Below are positions 26,921 to 35,645 of a stretch of DNA of 48,574 nt, in pieces. The stretch lies in contig NZ_JACUTY010000009.1 in NCBI RefSeq assembly GCF_014859555.1, forward strand, positions 1-48,574, in the 5' to 3' direction. Under the pieces are notes generated by a model. It was not told the origin of the DNA and made no database searches. It worked only from the letters and a program-made list of their open reading frames with translations. Both the position numbers and the translations under genes were made by a program. Within the stretch, counting starts at the first letter, position 1. Each line of letters starts with the position of its first letter. The DNA is from Thiomicrospira sp. GTDB lineage: Bacteria; Pseudomonadota; Gammaproteobacteria; Thiomicrospirales; Thiomicrospiraceae.

Positions 26921-28876
26921 ATGTCTAACAATATTGAATCAATCCTAACCGAGAGCCGTGTGTTTGAGCCCTCAGAAATGATCAAAAGCCAAGCCGGCAT
27001 CAATAAACAAATTTTGGATGCCATGTATGCCAAAGCAGATAAAGATCACGTTGGGTTTTGGGCGGATTTAGCGCGCGAAAAACTAAGCTGGTCTAAGCCA
27101 TTTACTCAAGCATTGGATGATTCTAAAGCCCCGCTTTATCGTTGGTTTAGTGATGGGGAATTGAATGTCTCCTACAACTGTATTGACCGGCACTTAGAAA
27201 CCAAAAGCGATAAGCTTGCGATTATTTTCGAAGGCGACCAGGGTGATGTACACCATTACACCTACCAAGAGTTGCACGATGAAGTCGCTCGTTTTGCGAA
27301 TGCCTTAACCACACAAGGGATCAGCAAAGGCGATCGGGTTATTATTTATATGCCGATGATTCCGCAAGCCGTATTTGCGATGCAAGCCTGTGCGCGGATT
27401 GGTGCAATTCACTCTATCGTATTTGGTGGTTTCTCGGCGGAGGCTTTAAGAGACCGGGTTGAAAATGCCGGTGCCAAAATGATCATCACCACTGACGGCG
27501 GTTTGCGTGGTGGTAAATCCGTGCCGCTTAAAGCGTCAGTGGATGAAGCCTTAGCCAAAGGCTGCGATACGGTTAAAAACGTGATTGTGTATCAGCGTAC
27601 CAAGCAAGAAGTCAACATGACGGCAGGCCGCGACATTTGGTGGCATGAAGCCGAAGCCGGCATGAGTAACTATCACGATCCGGTGATGGTGAATGCGGAT
27701 CACCCATTATTTTTACTTTATACCTCCGGTTCAACCGGCACGCCAAAAGGGGTTCAGCATGGTTCGGGCGGTTACTTGCTTAATGCGATGCTCACCAACG
27801 AATGGATGTTTGACCTTAAAGACAGCGATGTGTTCTGGTGTACCGCGGATGTGGGTTGGATTACTGGCCATAGTTATGTGGCTTACGGGCCATTAGCGAT
27901 GGGGCAAACCATCCTAATGTTTGAAGGGGTACCGACTTATCCGGATGCGGGCCGTTTCTGGCAGATCTGTCAGGATCACGGTGTGACCGTATTCTATACG
28001 GCGCCAACTGCAATTCGTGCTTTGATGAAGTTTGGTAAAGAGATTCCGGCCAAGTATGACCTATCAAAACTTAGAATTTTGGGAACAGTTGGCGAACCGA
28101 TTAATCCGGAAGCTTGGATGTGGTATCACGAAGTGATTGGTCGTGGCGAGTGTCCGATTATTGACACCTGGTGGCAGACTGAAACCGGTGCCCATATGAT
28201 TGCACCTTTTCCAGGTGTCACGCCATTAAAACCGGGTTCTTGTACACGTCCATTGCCTGGCATTGATGCGATTGTGGTGGATGAAGAAGGCCATGAAATT
28301 GGCAACAACTCAGGCGGTTACTTGGTGGTTCGTAAACCTTGGCCTTCTATGTTACAAACCGTTTGGGGTGATGATCAGCGTTATATCGACACCTATTATG
28401 CCAAGTTCAACAACAAATATTATGTAGTGGGCGACAGTGCTCATAAAGACGAAGACGGTTATATCTGGATTTTAGGTCGTATCGACGATGTATTAAACGT
28501 ATCGGGTCACCGTTTAGGAACAATGGAAATTGAATCGGCTTTAGTTGCGCACCCAAAAGTCGCCGAAGCGGCGGTGGTGGGTAAACCGCACGATGTTAAA
28601 GGCGAATCGGTATTTGCGTTTGTGGTATTAAACCAAGATTTACCAGCGGGTGCTGAGCGTGACGCGATGGTCACCGAACTGCGCAACTGGGTAGCCAAAG
28701 AAATTGGCCCGATTGCCAAGCCGGATGATATTCGTTTTGGCACCAACTTGCCTAAGACACGTTCGGGCAAAATTATGCGTCGTTTATTGCGCACCTTAGC
28801 AAAGGGTGAAGAAATTACCCAGGACACCTCAACTCTTGAAGATCCAGGTATTTTGAAGCAATTTCAACAGAAATAA
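26921..28876 (+). CDS. acs: Acetyl-CoA synthetase (AMP-forming)
   Basis: Converts acetate, ATP and CoA to acetyl-CoA. The 651 residues include the P-loop-like [12 protein letters not shown], the segment WWQTETG, and the acetylation/catalytic lysine K617 in [16 protein letters not shown] lies five bases before the chosen ATG. A GTG two codons upstream would overlap that Shine-Dalgarno sequence. It is followed by the acetate-type symporter genes, giving an acetate uptake and activation unit. Confidence 0.96.
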   Translation: MSNNIESILTESRVFEPSEMIKSQAGINKQILDAMYAKADKDHVGFWADLAREKLSWSKPFTQALDDSKAPLYRWFSDGELNVSYNCIDRHLETKSDKLAIIFEGDQGDVHHYTYQELHDEVARFANALTTQGISKGDRVIIYMPMIPQAVFAMQACARIGAIHSIVFGGFSAEALRDRVENAGAKMIITTDGGLRGGKSVPLKASVDEALAKGCDTVKNVIVYQRTKQEVNMTAGRDIWWHEAEAGMSNYHDPVMVNADHPLFLLYTSGSTGTPKGVQHGSGGYLLNAMLTNEWMFDLKDSDVFWCTADVGWITGHSYVAYGPLAMGQTILMFEGVPTYPDAGRFWQICQDHGVTVFYTAPTAIRALMKFGKEIPAKYDLSKLRILGTVGEPINPEAWMWYHEVIGRGECPIIDTWWQTETGAHMIAPFPGVTPLKPGSCTRPLPGIDAIVVDEEGHEIGNNSGGYLVVRKPWPSMLQTVWGDDQRYIDTYYAKFNNKYYVVGDSAHKDEDGYIWILGRIDDVLNVSGHRLGTMEIESALVAHPKVAEAAVVGKPHDVKGESVFAFVVLNQDLPAGAERDAMVTELRNWVAKEIGPIAKPDDIRFGTNLPKTRSGKIMRRLLRTLAKGEEITQDTSTLEDPGILKQFQQK

Positions 28877-28945
28877 CATGGGTTTGACCTTGTTCGGTGC
28901 ACATTTAACCATTTTTTGGGCTTGGATAAAAAAAATCTGGTCAAA

Positions 28946-28973
28946 TTGTGCACTTTTTTATTGCGAATATAAC
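28946..28973 (+). promoter_or_regulatory. Possible promoter of the symporter operon
   Basis: TTGTGC (28946-28951), a 16-bp spacer and TATAAC (28968-28973). The expected leader of about 120 nt holds the hairpin at 29008-29037. Confidence 0.4.
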
Positions 28974-29007
28974 TATGAAAAACCCATAATACGCTGCCAG
29001 GTCGGCT

Positions 29008-29037
29008 CCAACTCTGGCTTTCAACAGAGTGAGTTGG
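29008..29037 (+). promoter_or_regulatory. Leader hairpin with two competing pairings
   Basis: CCAACTC (29008-29014) can pair with GAGTTGG (29031-29037), while the overlapping ACTCTG (29011-29016) can pair with CAGAGT (29025-29030). The region is in the mRNA leader of the symporter genes. No known riboswitch class recognised. Confidence 0.35.
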
Positions 29038-29065
29038 ATATTTATCAATCAAGAGAGTTTTAACT

Positions 29066-29104
29066 ATGAATAAAACAAAAAATATCGCGGGAGGTTTCTT
29101 GTGA
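29066..29104 (+). CDS. Candidate 12-residue leader peptide
   Basis: ATG-initiated ORF MNKTKNIAGGFL, whose TGA overlaps the GTG start of the next gene (GTGA). The ORF contains the GGGAGG ribosome-binding site of that gene. It may be a coupling device or chance. Its own Shine-Dalgarno sequence is weak (AAGAGAG). Confidence 0.25.
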   Translation: MNKTKNIAGGFL

Positions 29105-29328
29105 ATACAAGTAAAGTGAAATTTGCCGCCATTTTATTGGCGATCTACACCGTCTTATATTTTGGTGTAGCGTTGATGACATCGGCCACTTTTAAAGATG
29201 TTGCGGCGCTAGAAATAATTGGTTTACCATTGGCTGTCTGGGGTGGTTTGCTTATTATTATTGCTGGCGTAGTCATTACTGGCCTATATCTTAAAAAAAC
29301 AGAGCAACTAGAAGAAGGGGCTAACTAG
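29101..29328 (+). CDS. Small membrane subunit of sodium:solute symporter (DUF485-like)
   Basis: 75 residues from a GTG start backed by GGGAGG. There are two membrane helices, about 8-28 and 42-64. The end of helix 2 (GVVITGLYLKK) resembles the DUF485/YjcH-type small partner of acetate permease ActP. It lacks the tryptophan-rich motifs I expect for DUF4212. The symporter follows after one base. Family placement is tentative. Confidence 0.65.
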   Translation: MNTSKVKFAAILLAIYTVLYFGVALMTSATFKDVAALEIIGLPLAVWGGLLIIIAGVVITGLYLKKTEQLEEGAN

Positions 29329-29329
29329 T

Positions 29330-30946
29330 ATGGAAAATATTGTAGCTCTAGGTGTCGTGATATTCGGCATCCTGTTATCACTGTATATCAGTTATTACCA
29401 CCGCCGTTCAACGGCTAGAACCGCTGATTTTTATGTGGCCGGTGGCGGGATTTCTCCACGTGTAAATGGTATGGCCATGTTTGGTGACTATGCCAGTGCC
29501 GCCAGTTTCTTAGGTGTGGCTGGTGCCGTTGCCTTAATGGGGGTTGACGGCTGGTGGCTTGCACTTGGTTTCTTTGCCGCCTGGATTGTGGTTTTACTGG
29601 TGATTGCCGGTCCACTAAAGAATGTTGGTAAATTTACGGTTGCCGATGTTTTAAACTCTCGTTATCAGGGTAGTGAACGTGGCATTCGTATGGTTGCGAT
29701 GATCTCAACTCTAGTATTGTGTGTTATGTATTTGGTTCCACAGATCGTGGGCGCTGGTTTGTTATTTGGTTTATTACTAGACTGGGATTACCTACCGACC
29801 GTTATCGTTACCGGTTCGTTGATGGCGATTTTTGTGATCATGGGCGGTATGAAAGGTACCAGTTATAACCAGGCAGTACAGGGCGCGATCCTGTTCGGTG
29901 CACTTATTTTCTTACTCATTTTCGGTATAGTTCACTTCTTTGGTGGTAACCCTGTTGGAATGGTCATCGAAGGTAAGGATATGGTGCCTCCAGTTTTAGC
30001 CGCGGCTAATTCTGAAGCGGTCGCCGCCATTGCGGGTATGACTAACGCTGAAAGCGCGGTTGCAGTTGAAACGGTTCGTGGCATTATGTCAGAAGCACCT
30101 ACTGCGATTACACCGGGTGTACAGCTACGTAGCTTGATGGATAATGCCAGTTTGGTTTTGGCCTTGTTCTTAGGTGTGTTGGGTTTGCCACATATTTTGA
30201 TCCGTTTTTATACGGTATCGAATGCAAAAGCGGCACGTAAATCTGCTCAGTTCACGATTTGGGGCTTAGCCATCTTCTACGGTAGCGTATTCTTTGTAGG
30301 TTTGATTGCGATGTATGCGTTGTACCCAACCTTAGTTGAGTTGATCGCTAACGGTCAACGTGGTGTTGCAACCAACATGACCATGCCAATGCTAGGTGAG
30401 TTGATGGGGGGTCAATTGCTAATGGGTGTGATTGCAGCCGGTGCGATGGCCGCGATGTTAAGTACCTCAGCAGGCTTATTAATCTCAGCCACAACCAGCT
30501 TGTCACATGACTTATATAAAGGTGTTTTGCGTCCAAACTCAACCGATGCGGAACAAGTTCGTTTTGCAAAGTTGGGGGCTGCTGGTCTAGCGATCATCGC
30601 GATTGCGATGTCGATTTGGCTAAAAGAGCAAAACGTCGCCATGTTGGTTGCGATGTGTTTTGGTATTGCAGCGAGCACTTTCGCTCCAGCCCTAGTATTT
30701 GCTGTTTGGTGGCGCAAGCTGACTAGCCAAGCGGTAATTTGGGGTATGGCGGCTGGCCTTGTATCTTCATTGTTGTTTACCTTTGCACGTTTCTTCGGCG
30801 AAGCGTCAATGCTTGGTTTAGATGTACTGGTTAACCCAGCTCTTTACTCTGTGCCGTTTGCTGTATTGGTGACCGTTGTTGTCAGCTTTATGACAAGTGA
30901 CCGTGGTAATACTGAAGAGTTTATGGCGCAAGCCCATGGTAAATAA
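29330..30946 (+). CDS. Sodium:solute symporter, ActP-like (probably acetate)
   Basis: A 538-residue member of the SSS family. Typical sequence elements: TADFYVAGGGISPRVNGMAMFGDYASAASFLG, the segment MGGMKGTSYNQAVQGAILF, and about 13 hydrophobic helices. Neighbouring acs and the small subunit favour acetate or another short carboxylate as substrate, by context only. A UUCG-loop terminator follows 30 bp after the stop. Confidence 0.88.
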   Translation: MENIVALGVVIFGILLSLYISYYHRRSTARTADFYVAGGGISPRVNGMAMFGDYASAASFLGVAGAVALMGVDGWWLALGFFAAWIVVLLVIAGPLKNVGKFTVADVLNSRYQGSERGIRMVAMISTLVLCVMYLVPQIVGAGLLFGLLLDWDYLPTVIVTGSLMAIFVIMGGMKGTSYNQAVQGAILFGALIFLLIFGIVHFFGGNPVGMVIEGKDMVPPVLAAANSEAVAAIAGMTNAESAVAVETVRGIMSEAPTAITPGVQLRSLMDNASLVLALFLGVLGLPHILIRFYTVSNAKAARKSAQFTIWGLAIFYGSVFFVGLIAMYALYPTLVELIANGQRGVATNMTMPMLGELMGGQLLMGVIAAGAMAAMLSTSAGLLISATTSLSHDLYKGVLRPNSTDAEQVRFAKLGAAGLAIIAIAMSIWLKEQNVAMLVAMCFGIAASTFAPALVFAVWWRKLTSQAVIWGMAAGLVSSLLFTFARFFGEASMLGLDVLVNPALYSVPFAVLVTVVVSFMTSDRGNTEEFMAQAHGK

Positions 30947-30978
30947 GTTTCTTAACTCAGAAATTTAAACCATAACAA

Positions 30979-31002
30979 GGGGAGCTTCGGCTCCCTTTTT
31001 TT
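30979..31002 (+). terminator. Intrinsic terminator after the symporter gene
   Basis: GGGAGC (30980-30985), TTCG loop and GCTCCC (30990-30995), followed by seven T residues. Confidence 0.85.
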
Positions 31003-31023
31003 GCTTTTTTTTAGGATAAAAGT

Positions 31024-32856
31024 ATGTCAATTATTGAACAAGTCAACTTTATACAAAAAATTCATCCATTTGATCGACTAAGCCAGGATGGGTTAAATGA
31101 AGCAGCAGGGGCATTGGATGTGGTGTATTTTCCATTGGAAACAACGATTCCTTTGAATCCAACGGAAAGTGCATTTATCTATATTGTCATTAAAGGGCGG
31201 GTGGCTGAGTGCATCGGTGATGAAGGTGACGCACAGTGCGCACTTTATGGAACTCATGCCCAGTTTGGGGCGTCAACTTTATTAGATCAACAAGCAAAAC
31301 TGAGATATCACACCATTGAAGAAACCGTGGCTTATCGTTTGCCTTTCGCTACTTTTCAGCGATTACTTAAACATAATCCCGAGTTTGAATCCTTCTATTT
31401 TAACGATATCACTCAAAAACTTAGTCATTTTCACCAGCAATTACAAATCGAATCATCCAGTGAAGCGATGATGGATGCGGTCAAAATTGCGCCATTGCAT
31501 GCGCTGGTTGAGATTGCTAGCCAAACCTCGATTAAGCATTGTGTCGAGCAAATGGAAGCTCAAAAAACCGATGCTTGCTTAGTGCGTGATGGTGATCGCC
31601 TTGGGGTGATTACGTCGTCTGATCTTTTACGAGGTTTGGCGATTCACGGCTTTGATTTGAATAGTCCGGTTGATGATATGGTGAGTTATCCGGTGATTTC
31701 AATTCATCAAAATGATTATTTGTTTAATGCGTTACTCAAAATGACGCGATACGGTGTAGATCGCTTGATGGTGCGTGATAAACAGGGCTTTATCGGGGTG
31801 TTACACCAAAAAGAATTGATGAGTCTGTTTGCCAACCAATCTGGTCTAGTGATGTTAACGTTAGAGCGTGCTGAGTCGTTTGACGACCTCAAAAAAGTGA
31901 CTCAGCAAATTGATGATTTGGTCTCAGGTTTGTCAAATAAAGGGGTTAAAACTCACTATATAGCCAAGCTGGTGAATGAATTGCACCGCAAGTTGCAATC
32001 CAGGCTCTGGCAGATTTTGGATGCAGAGGGCCAGTTTTCTGCCACCACCTTTATTGTGATGGGAAGTGAAGGGCGCTCTGAGCAAGTGGTAAGAACCGAT
32101 CAGGATAATGCGGTGATCCATGCCGATAGTATGGATGCAAATGCGCTGACGGCATTTTGCCAAACCTATTCGGCTAAGTTGATTGAATTGGGTTTTCCGC
32201 CTTGTCCCGGTGGTATTATGGTGTCAAATTCACAATGGTGTTTAAGTGAGAGTGCGTTTGAATCACAGGTTATTCGCTGGTTTGAACAACCGTCATTGGA
32301 AAGCTTTATGAGTTTGGCTATTTTATTTGATGCCCAGGCGGTGCATGGTGATGAAGCACGTTTAGCACGCATTAAAGCGGTAATGCAGCAACAGGTTCAA
32401 AAACGCCAAATGTTTTTAGCGCAGTTTGCACGCAGCGTGTTTCAGTTTGACACGCCCATTAGTTTATTTGGTCGTTTGATTACCGAAAAAGATGATGGCC
32501 ATTCAATTGATCTAAAAAAAGGCGGTATTTTCCCAATTGTGCACGGTGTACGCTGTTTAGCGATGGAAAAAGAAATTGAAAAAACCAATACACATTGGCG
32601 AATTAGAGAATTAATTAATCATAATGTATTCGACGAAGCCTTTGGTGTTGAGTTGGGTGAAACCCTGAATTTCTTAAACACCCTAAGGCTGCAATCCATG
32701 CTGGAAAAAAAGGCACGTCGAAAACCCATCGACAATTCAATTGAAACCGATCATTTAAATCATTTTCAACAAGACCTTTTAAAAGATGCGTTTAGCGTTG
32801 TACATAAGTTCAAAAAAGTGATTGAGCAACACTTTAAAATGGATGGCGTGATCTGA
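31024..32856 (+). CDS. cNMP-like/CBS/DUF294 nucleotidyltransferase-domain protein
   Basis: A 610-residue multidomain cytoplasmic protein. Domains: a degenerate cyclic-nucleotide-binding fold (1 to about 140), a CBS pair (about 150-270), a DUF294 putative nucleotidyltransferase with GSEGRSEQ (347-354) and the acidic pair D359/D361, and a C-terminal DUF294-associated helical domain. It resembles GlnD-type nucleotidyltransferases and may modify a partner protein, but the target is unknown. Its last base is the first base of the exonuclease ATG (TGATG). In other gammaproteobacteria this pair often lies beside acetate or solute symporter genes (from memory). Confidence 0.85.
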   Translation: MSIIEQVNFIQKIHPFDRLSQDGLNEAAGALDVVYFPLETTIPLNPTESAFIYIVIKGRVAECIGDEGDAQCALYGTHAQFGASTLLDQQAKLRYHTIEETVAYRLPFATFQRLLKHNPEFESFYFNDITQKLSHFHQQLQIESSSEAMMDAVKIAPLHALVEIASQTSIKHCVEQMEAQKTDACLVRDGDRLGVITSSDLLRGLAIHGFDLNSPVDDMVSYPVISIHQNDYLFNALLKMTRYGVDRLMVRDKQGFIGVLHQKELMSLFANQSGLVMLTLERAESFDDLKKVTQQIDDLVSGLSNKGVKTHYIAKLVNELHRKLQSRLWQILDAEGQFSATTFIVMGSEGRSEQVVRTDQDNAVIHADSMDANALTAFCQTYSAKLIELGFPPCPGGIMVSNSQWCLSESAFESQVIRWFEQPSLESFMSLAILFDAQAVHGDEARLARIKAVMQQQVQKRQMFLAQFARSVFQFDTPISLFGRLITEKDDGHSIDLKKGGIFPIVHGVRCLAMEKEIEKTNTHWRIRELINHNVFDEAFGVELGETLNFLNTLRLQSMLEKKARRKPIDNSIETDHLNHFQQDLLKDAFSVVHKFKKVIEQHFKMDGVI

Positions 32857-33476
32857 TGTTCGCAAAGTTGCACCAGGCCTGGTTGAAGAAACGACTTAAA
32901 GAGCCCGCTTATGAATTTTTACTTGAACCGGCCGCCGATACCGATCTAGTGTGTTTTGATTGTGAAACCACCGGGCTGGATACTAAAACGGATAAAATTG
33001 TATCGCTTAGTGCGATAAAAATTCGCGCTAATCAAATTCTCACCAGTCAAAGCTTAAACCTTAAATTTAAGCAGCAGGTTAAAATTAACCCTGAAAGCAT
33101 TGTTATACACCGTTTACGTAATGTGGATGTTGAAGTCGGTCTGGAAGAAGCCGAAGCGATTAAGCAATTTGTTGAGTTTATTGGTTCACGTCCTTTGGTT
33201 GGCTATTATCTAGAGTTTGATGTGGCGATGGTGAATGCGGTGATTAAACCTTGGTTGGGTATTAATTTACCGAATCAAAAAATTGAAGTATCAGAGCTTT
33301 ACCATAAACAATTTTATCAGGACTGGTTGCAACCTGAACATGAAATTTTCGATCTCAGCTTTAATGCCATAATGCAAAAGCTTAAGCTGCCGAAAGTAGG
33401 TCAGCACGATGCGTTTAATGACGCCTTAATGACCGCGATGATTTACGTTAAGCTACAGAATTTAGCTAAGCCATAG
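32856..33476 (+). CDS. DEDDh 3'-5' exonuclease (DnaQ-like)
   Basis: 206 residues, related to the epsilon subunit of DNA polymerase III but not the replicative proofreading subunit itself. DEDDh residues: D and E in CFDCETTGLD, the Asp in YYLEFDVAMVN, and His and Asp in QHDAFNDALMT. No extra C-terminal domain. It is coupled to the DUF294 gene by a one-base overlap, hinting at a joint function. A palindrome copy encodes HQAW at residues 6-9. Confidence 0.87.
   Translation: MFAKLHQAWLKKRLKEPAYEFLLEPAADTDLVCFDCETTGLDTKTDKIVSLSAIKIRANQILTSQSLNLKFKQQVKINPESIVIHRLRNVDVEVGLEEAEAIKQFVEFIGSRPLVGYYLEFDVAMVNAVIKPWLGINLPNQKIEVSELYHKQFYQDWLQPEHEIFDLSFNAIMQKLKLPKVGQHDAFNDALMTAMIYVKLQNLAKP
32872..32883. repeat. 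Palindrome copy in the exonuclease gene
   Basis: Perfect 12-mer, read as HQAW, 16 bases after the start codon begins. Confidence 0.9.
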
Positions 33477-33499
33477 ATCGGTAAATAAAGGCTTTCATC

Positions 33500-33528
33500 T
33501 TGACAGAATGCGATTCTAGGAGTATTCT
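33500..33528 (+). promoter_or_regulatory. Strong sigma-70 promoter upstream of rimP
   Basis: TTGACA (33500-33505), a 17-bp spacer and TATTCT (33523-33528). It should initiate at about 33535, giving a leader of about 130 nt before rimP. Confidence 0.7.
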
Positions 33529-33534
33529 TAGCGC

Positions 33535-33640
33535 AGTTTTTCTGAAATGTATTTTTCAAAAAGCGGTTTATAGGTAAGTTTTAAACTTAATTTAACCGTT
33601 TTTTGGCCTTAGAGAACCCCGTTTTTACGGGGTTTTTTGT
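33535..33640 (+). ncRNA. Candidate short leader RNA
   Basis: The interval is bounded by a strong promoter and an intrinsic terminator. It is AT-rich and has no ORF with a ribosome-binding site, and an internal AAGTTTTAAACTT palindrome could form a hairpin. No known family recognised, and no tRNA as found before rimP in E. coli. Speculative. Confidence 0.35.
33615..33640 (+). terminator. Terminator/attenuator in the rimP-nusA-infB leader
   Basis: AACCCCG (33615-33621) pairs with CGGGGTT (33628-33634), followed by six T residues. It lies between the promoter at 33500 and the rimP start, with no gene between. It could end a short RNA of about 100 nt or attenuate the operon. Confidence 0.75.
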
Positions 33641-33666
33641 TGGTTTTTTTTGACTATAGGTGAAGT

Positions 33667-34122
33667 GTGACGTTAGAACAAAAAATTGAATCGCTTGTCG
33701 CGCCCGCGATTGAAGCCCTAGGCATGGACTTATGGGGTTGTGAATATATCCCGGCTGGCAAAGATTCTACCTTACGTATTTATATTGATCGACCTGGTGT
33801 CGGTGTAACGGTAGATGATTGTGCAAAAGTGAGCCGTCAGGTGAGCGCAATAATGGATGTTGAAGATCCGATTTCAGCGGCTTACCTGCTCGAAATTTCA
33901 TCTCCGGGTATGGATCGCCCTTTGTTCAAACCCGAACATTACACACCCTATATTGGTAAAACCGTAAGTGTACGGGCGCGCTCACCTATTATGGGACGCC
34001 GCAAGTTTAAAGGGGAATTGATCCAAGCGGATCAAAACCAAATCGAGGTGGAAGTGGATCGTGAAGTTTATGAGATTCCATTTTCGAGTATTGATAAAGC
34101 AAATTTAGTCGTAGAACTGTAA
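33667..34122 (+). CDS. rimP: Ribosome maturation factor RimP
   Basis: 151 residues, needed for 30S maturation. It begins at GTG with AGGTGA just upstream. The two-domain pattern is clear: MDLWGCEYIPAGKDSTLRIYID, then ISSPGMDRPLF, then the C-terminal SH3-like region. It is the first gene of the rimP-nusA-infB run, 12 bp before nusA. Confidence 0.95.
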   Translation: MTLEQKIESLVAPAIEALGMDLWGCEYIPAGKDSTLRIYIDRPGVGVTVDDCAKVSRQVSAIMDVEDPISAAYLLEISSPGMDRPLFKPEHYTPYIGKTVSVRARSPIMGRRKFKGELIQADQNQIEVEVDREVYEIPFSSIDKANLVVEL

Positions 34123-34134
34123 GGCGGTTGAATC

Positions 34135-35622
34135 ATGAGTAAAGAAGTATTATCCGTTGTTGAAATCATGTCTAACGAAAAAGGCGTGGATGAAGAAATC
34201 ATTTTTGAGGCGATTGAAACCGCTTTAGCGATGGCCACCACCAAAAGTTATGATGACAAGATTGATGCACGTGTTGAAATCGACCGTCATACAGGTGACT
34301 ATAAAACCTTCCGTCGTTGGTTGGTAATTGAAGACGATGTAGCCATTGAAGGTGAAGTTGGTTTGTATATTCGTATGATGGATGCGCTGGATGAAGATCC
34401 GCATATCCAGCCAGACGAGTATATCGAAGAAGAAATTGAATCAATTGAATTCGGTCGTATTGGCGCGCAAACTGCTAAACAAGTGATTATTCAAAAAGTC
34501 CGCGAAGCCGAACGCAAAAAAGTGGTTGAAGATTATTCAAGCCGTGTAGGTGAAATTTTAACCGGTCAAGTCAAACGTGTTGATCGTGGTGATGTGATTC
34601 TGGATATGGGCGATAACGTGGATGCCATCATTCAACGTAGCGATTTGGTGGCGCGTGAAACTTTCCGCATCGGTGATCGCGTACGTGCTTATTTAAAAGA
34701 AGTCAGCTTCCGTCCGCGTGGCCCTCAGTTGTTTATGTCACGTGCTTCTAAAGAAATGCTGATGGAATTGTTTAAAATTGAAGTGCCTGAAATTGGTGAC
34801 GATTTAATCGACATTATGGCTGCGGCGCGTGATGTTGGCTACCGCGCTAAAATCGCAGTACGTGCAAATGATCCACGTCTAGACCCAATCGGCGCTTGTG
34901 TAGGCATGCGCGGTGGCCGTGTTCAGGCGGTGACTAACGAGCTAAATGGTGAACGCATTGATATTATTCAGTGGGATCCAAATGATGCACAGTTTGTTAT
35001 TAACGCGATGGCGCCAGCCGAAATCACCTCAATCATGGTGGATGAAGATCGCCACGAAATGGATTTGGCGGTTGAAGATGAGCAGTTGTCGTTAGCAATT
35101 GGTAAAGGCGGTCAAAACATCCGTTTGGCCTCTGAACTAACCGGTTGGGAACTGAACATTATGTCGAAAACCGACATGGAAGAAAAACACAATAACGAAG
35201 CCGGTAAACACATTGATGGCTTTGTGACCCTGCTTGAGGTTGACGAAGAGTTGGCGCAAGTTTTGGTTGAAGAAGGCTTTACCACGATCGAAGAAGTGGC
35301 GTATGTACCAACCGCAGAAATGCTTGAAATTGAAGGCTTTGATGAAGACTTAGTCAACGAGCTGAAACAACGTGCAAAAGACGCGCTGTTGACGCAAGCT
35401 ATTGTAAATGAAGAAAAAACCGCGCTTGCCGAGCCCGCTGACGATTTGTTGGCGCTTGAAGGCATGAACGATGACATGGCCAAACAGTTGGCGTCTAAAG
35501 GCATTGTGACTCAGGAAGATTTAGCCGAACTTGGCACCGATGAGTTACTTGAGCTAGTAAATTTAGATGCGGACGCCGCTGCCGCGCTCATTATGAAAGC
35601 ACGCGCACCATGGTTTGAATAA
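34135..35622 (+). CDS. nusA: Transcription termination/antitermination factor NusA
   Basis: 495 residues: an N-terminal RNA polymerase-binding domain, S1 (about 135-200), two KH domains (including [13 protein letters not shown] near residue 322) and two C-terminal acidic repeats ([17 protein letters not shown] and [17 protein letters not shown]). It modulates pausing, termination and rRNA antitermination. No palindrome copies occur in the gene. Confidence 0.97.
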   Translation: MSKEVLSVVEIMSNEKGVDEEIIFEAIETALAMATTKSYDDKIDARVEIDRHTGDYKTFRRWLVIEDDVAIEGEVGLYIRMMDALDEDPHIQPDEYIEEEIESIEFGRIGAQTAKQVIIQKVREAERKKVVEDYSSRVGEILTGQVKRVDRGDVILDMGDNVDAIIQRSDLVARETFRIGDRVRAYLKEVSFRPRGPQLFMSRASKEMLMELFKIEVPEIGDDLIDIMAAARDVGYRAKIAVRANDPRLDPIGACVGMRGGRVQAVTNELNGERIDIIQWDPNDAQFVINAMAPAEITSIMVDEDRHEMDLAVEDEQLSLAIGKGGQNIRLASELTGWELNIMSKTDMEEKHNNEAGKHIDGFVTLLEVDEELAQVLVEEGFTTIEEVAYVPTAEMLEIEGFDEDLVNELKQRAKDALLTQAIVNEEKTALAEPADDLLALEGMNDDMAKQLASKGIVTQEDLAELGTDELLELVNLDADAAAALIMKARAPWFE

Positions 35623-35645
35623 CAGGAAAAGGGAGAGGCGAGATT

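Noticed and set aside
28946-28965. Sigma-54 promoter (GTGCAC ... TTGC) before the symporter genes
   Set aside because: The spacing between the GC elements is two bases too long for the -24/-12 pattern. A sigma-70 promoter overlaps and fits better.
33477-33666. tRNA gene ahead of rimP, as in E. coli
   Set aside because: No cloverleaf or T-arm sequence (GGTTCGA-like) was found; the interval holds a promoter and terminator only.
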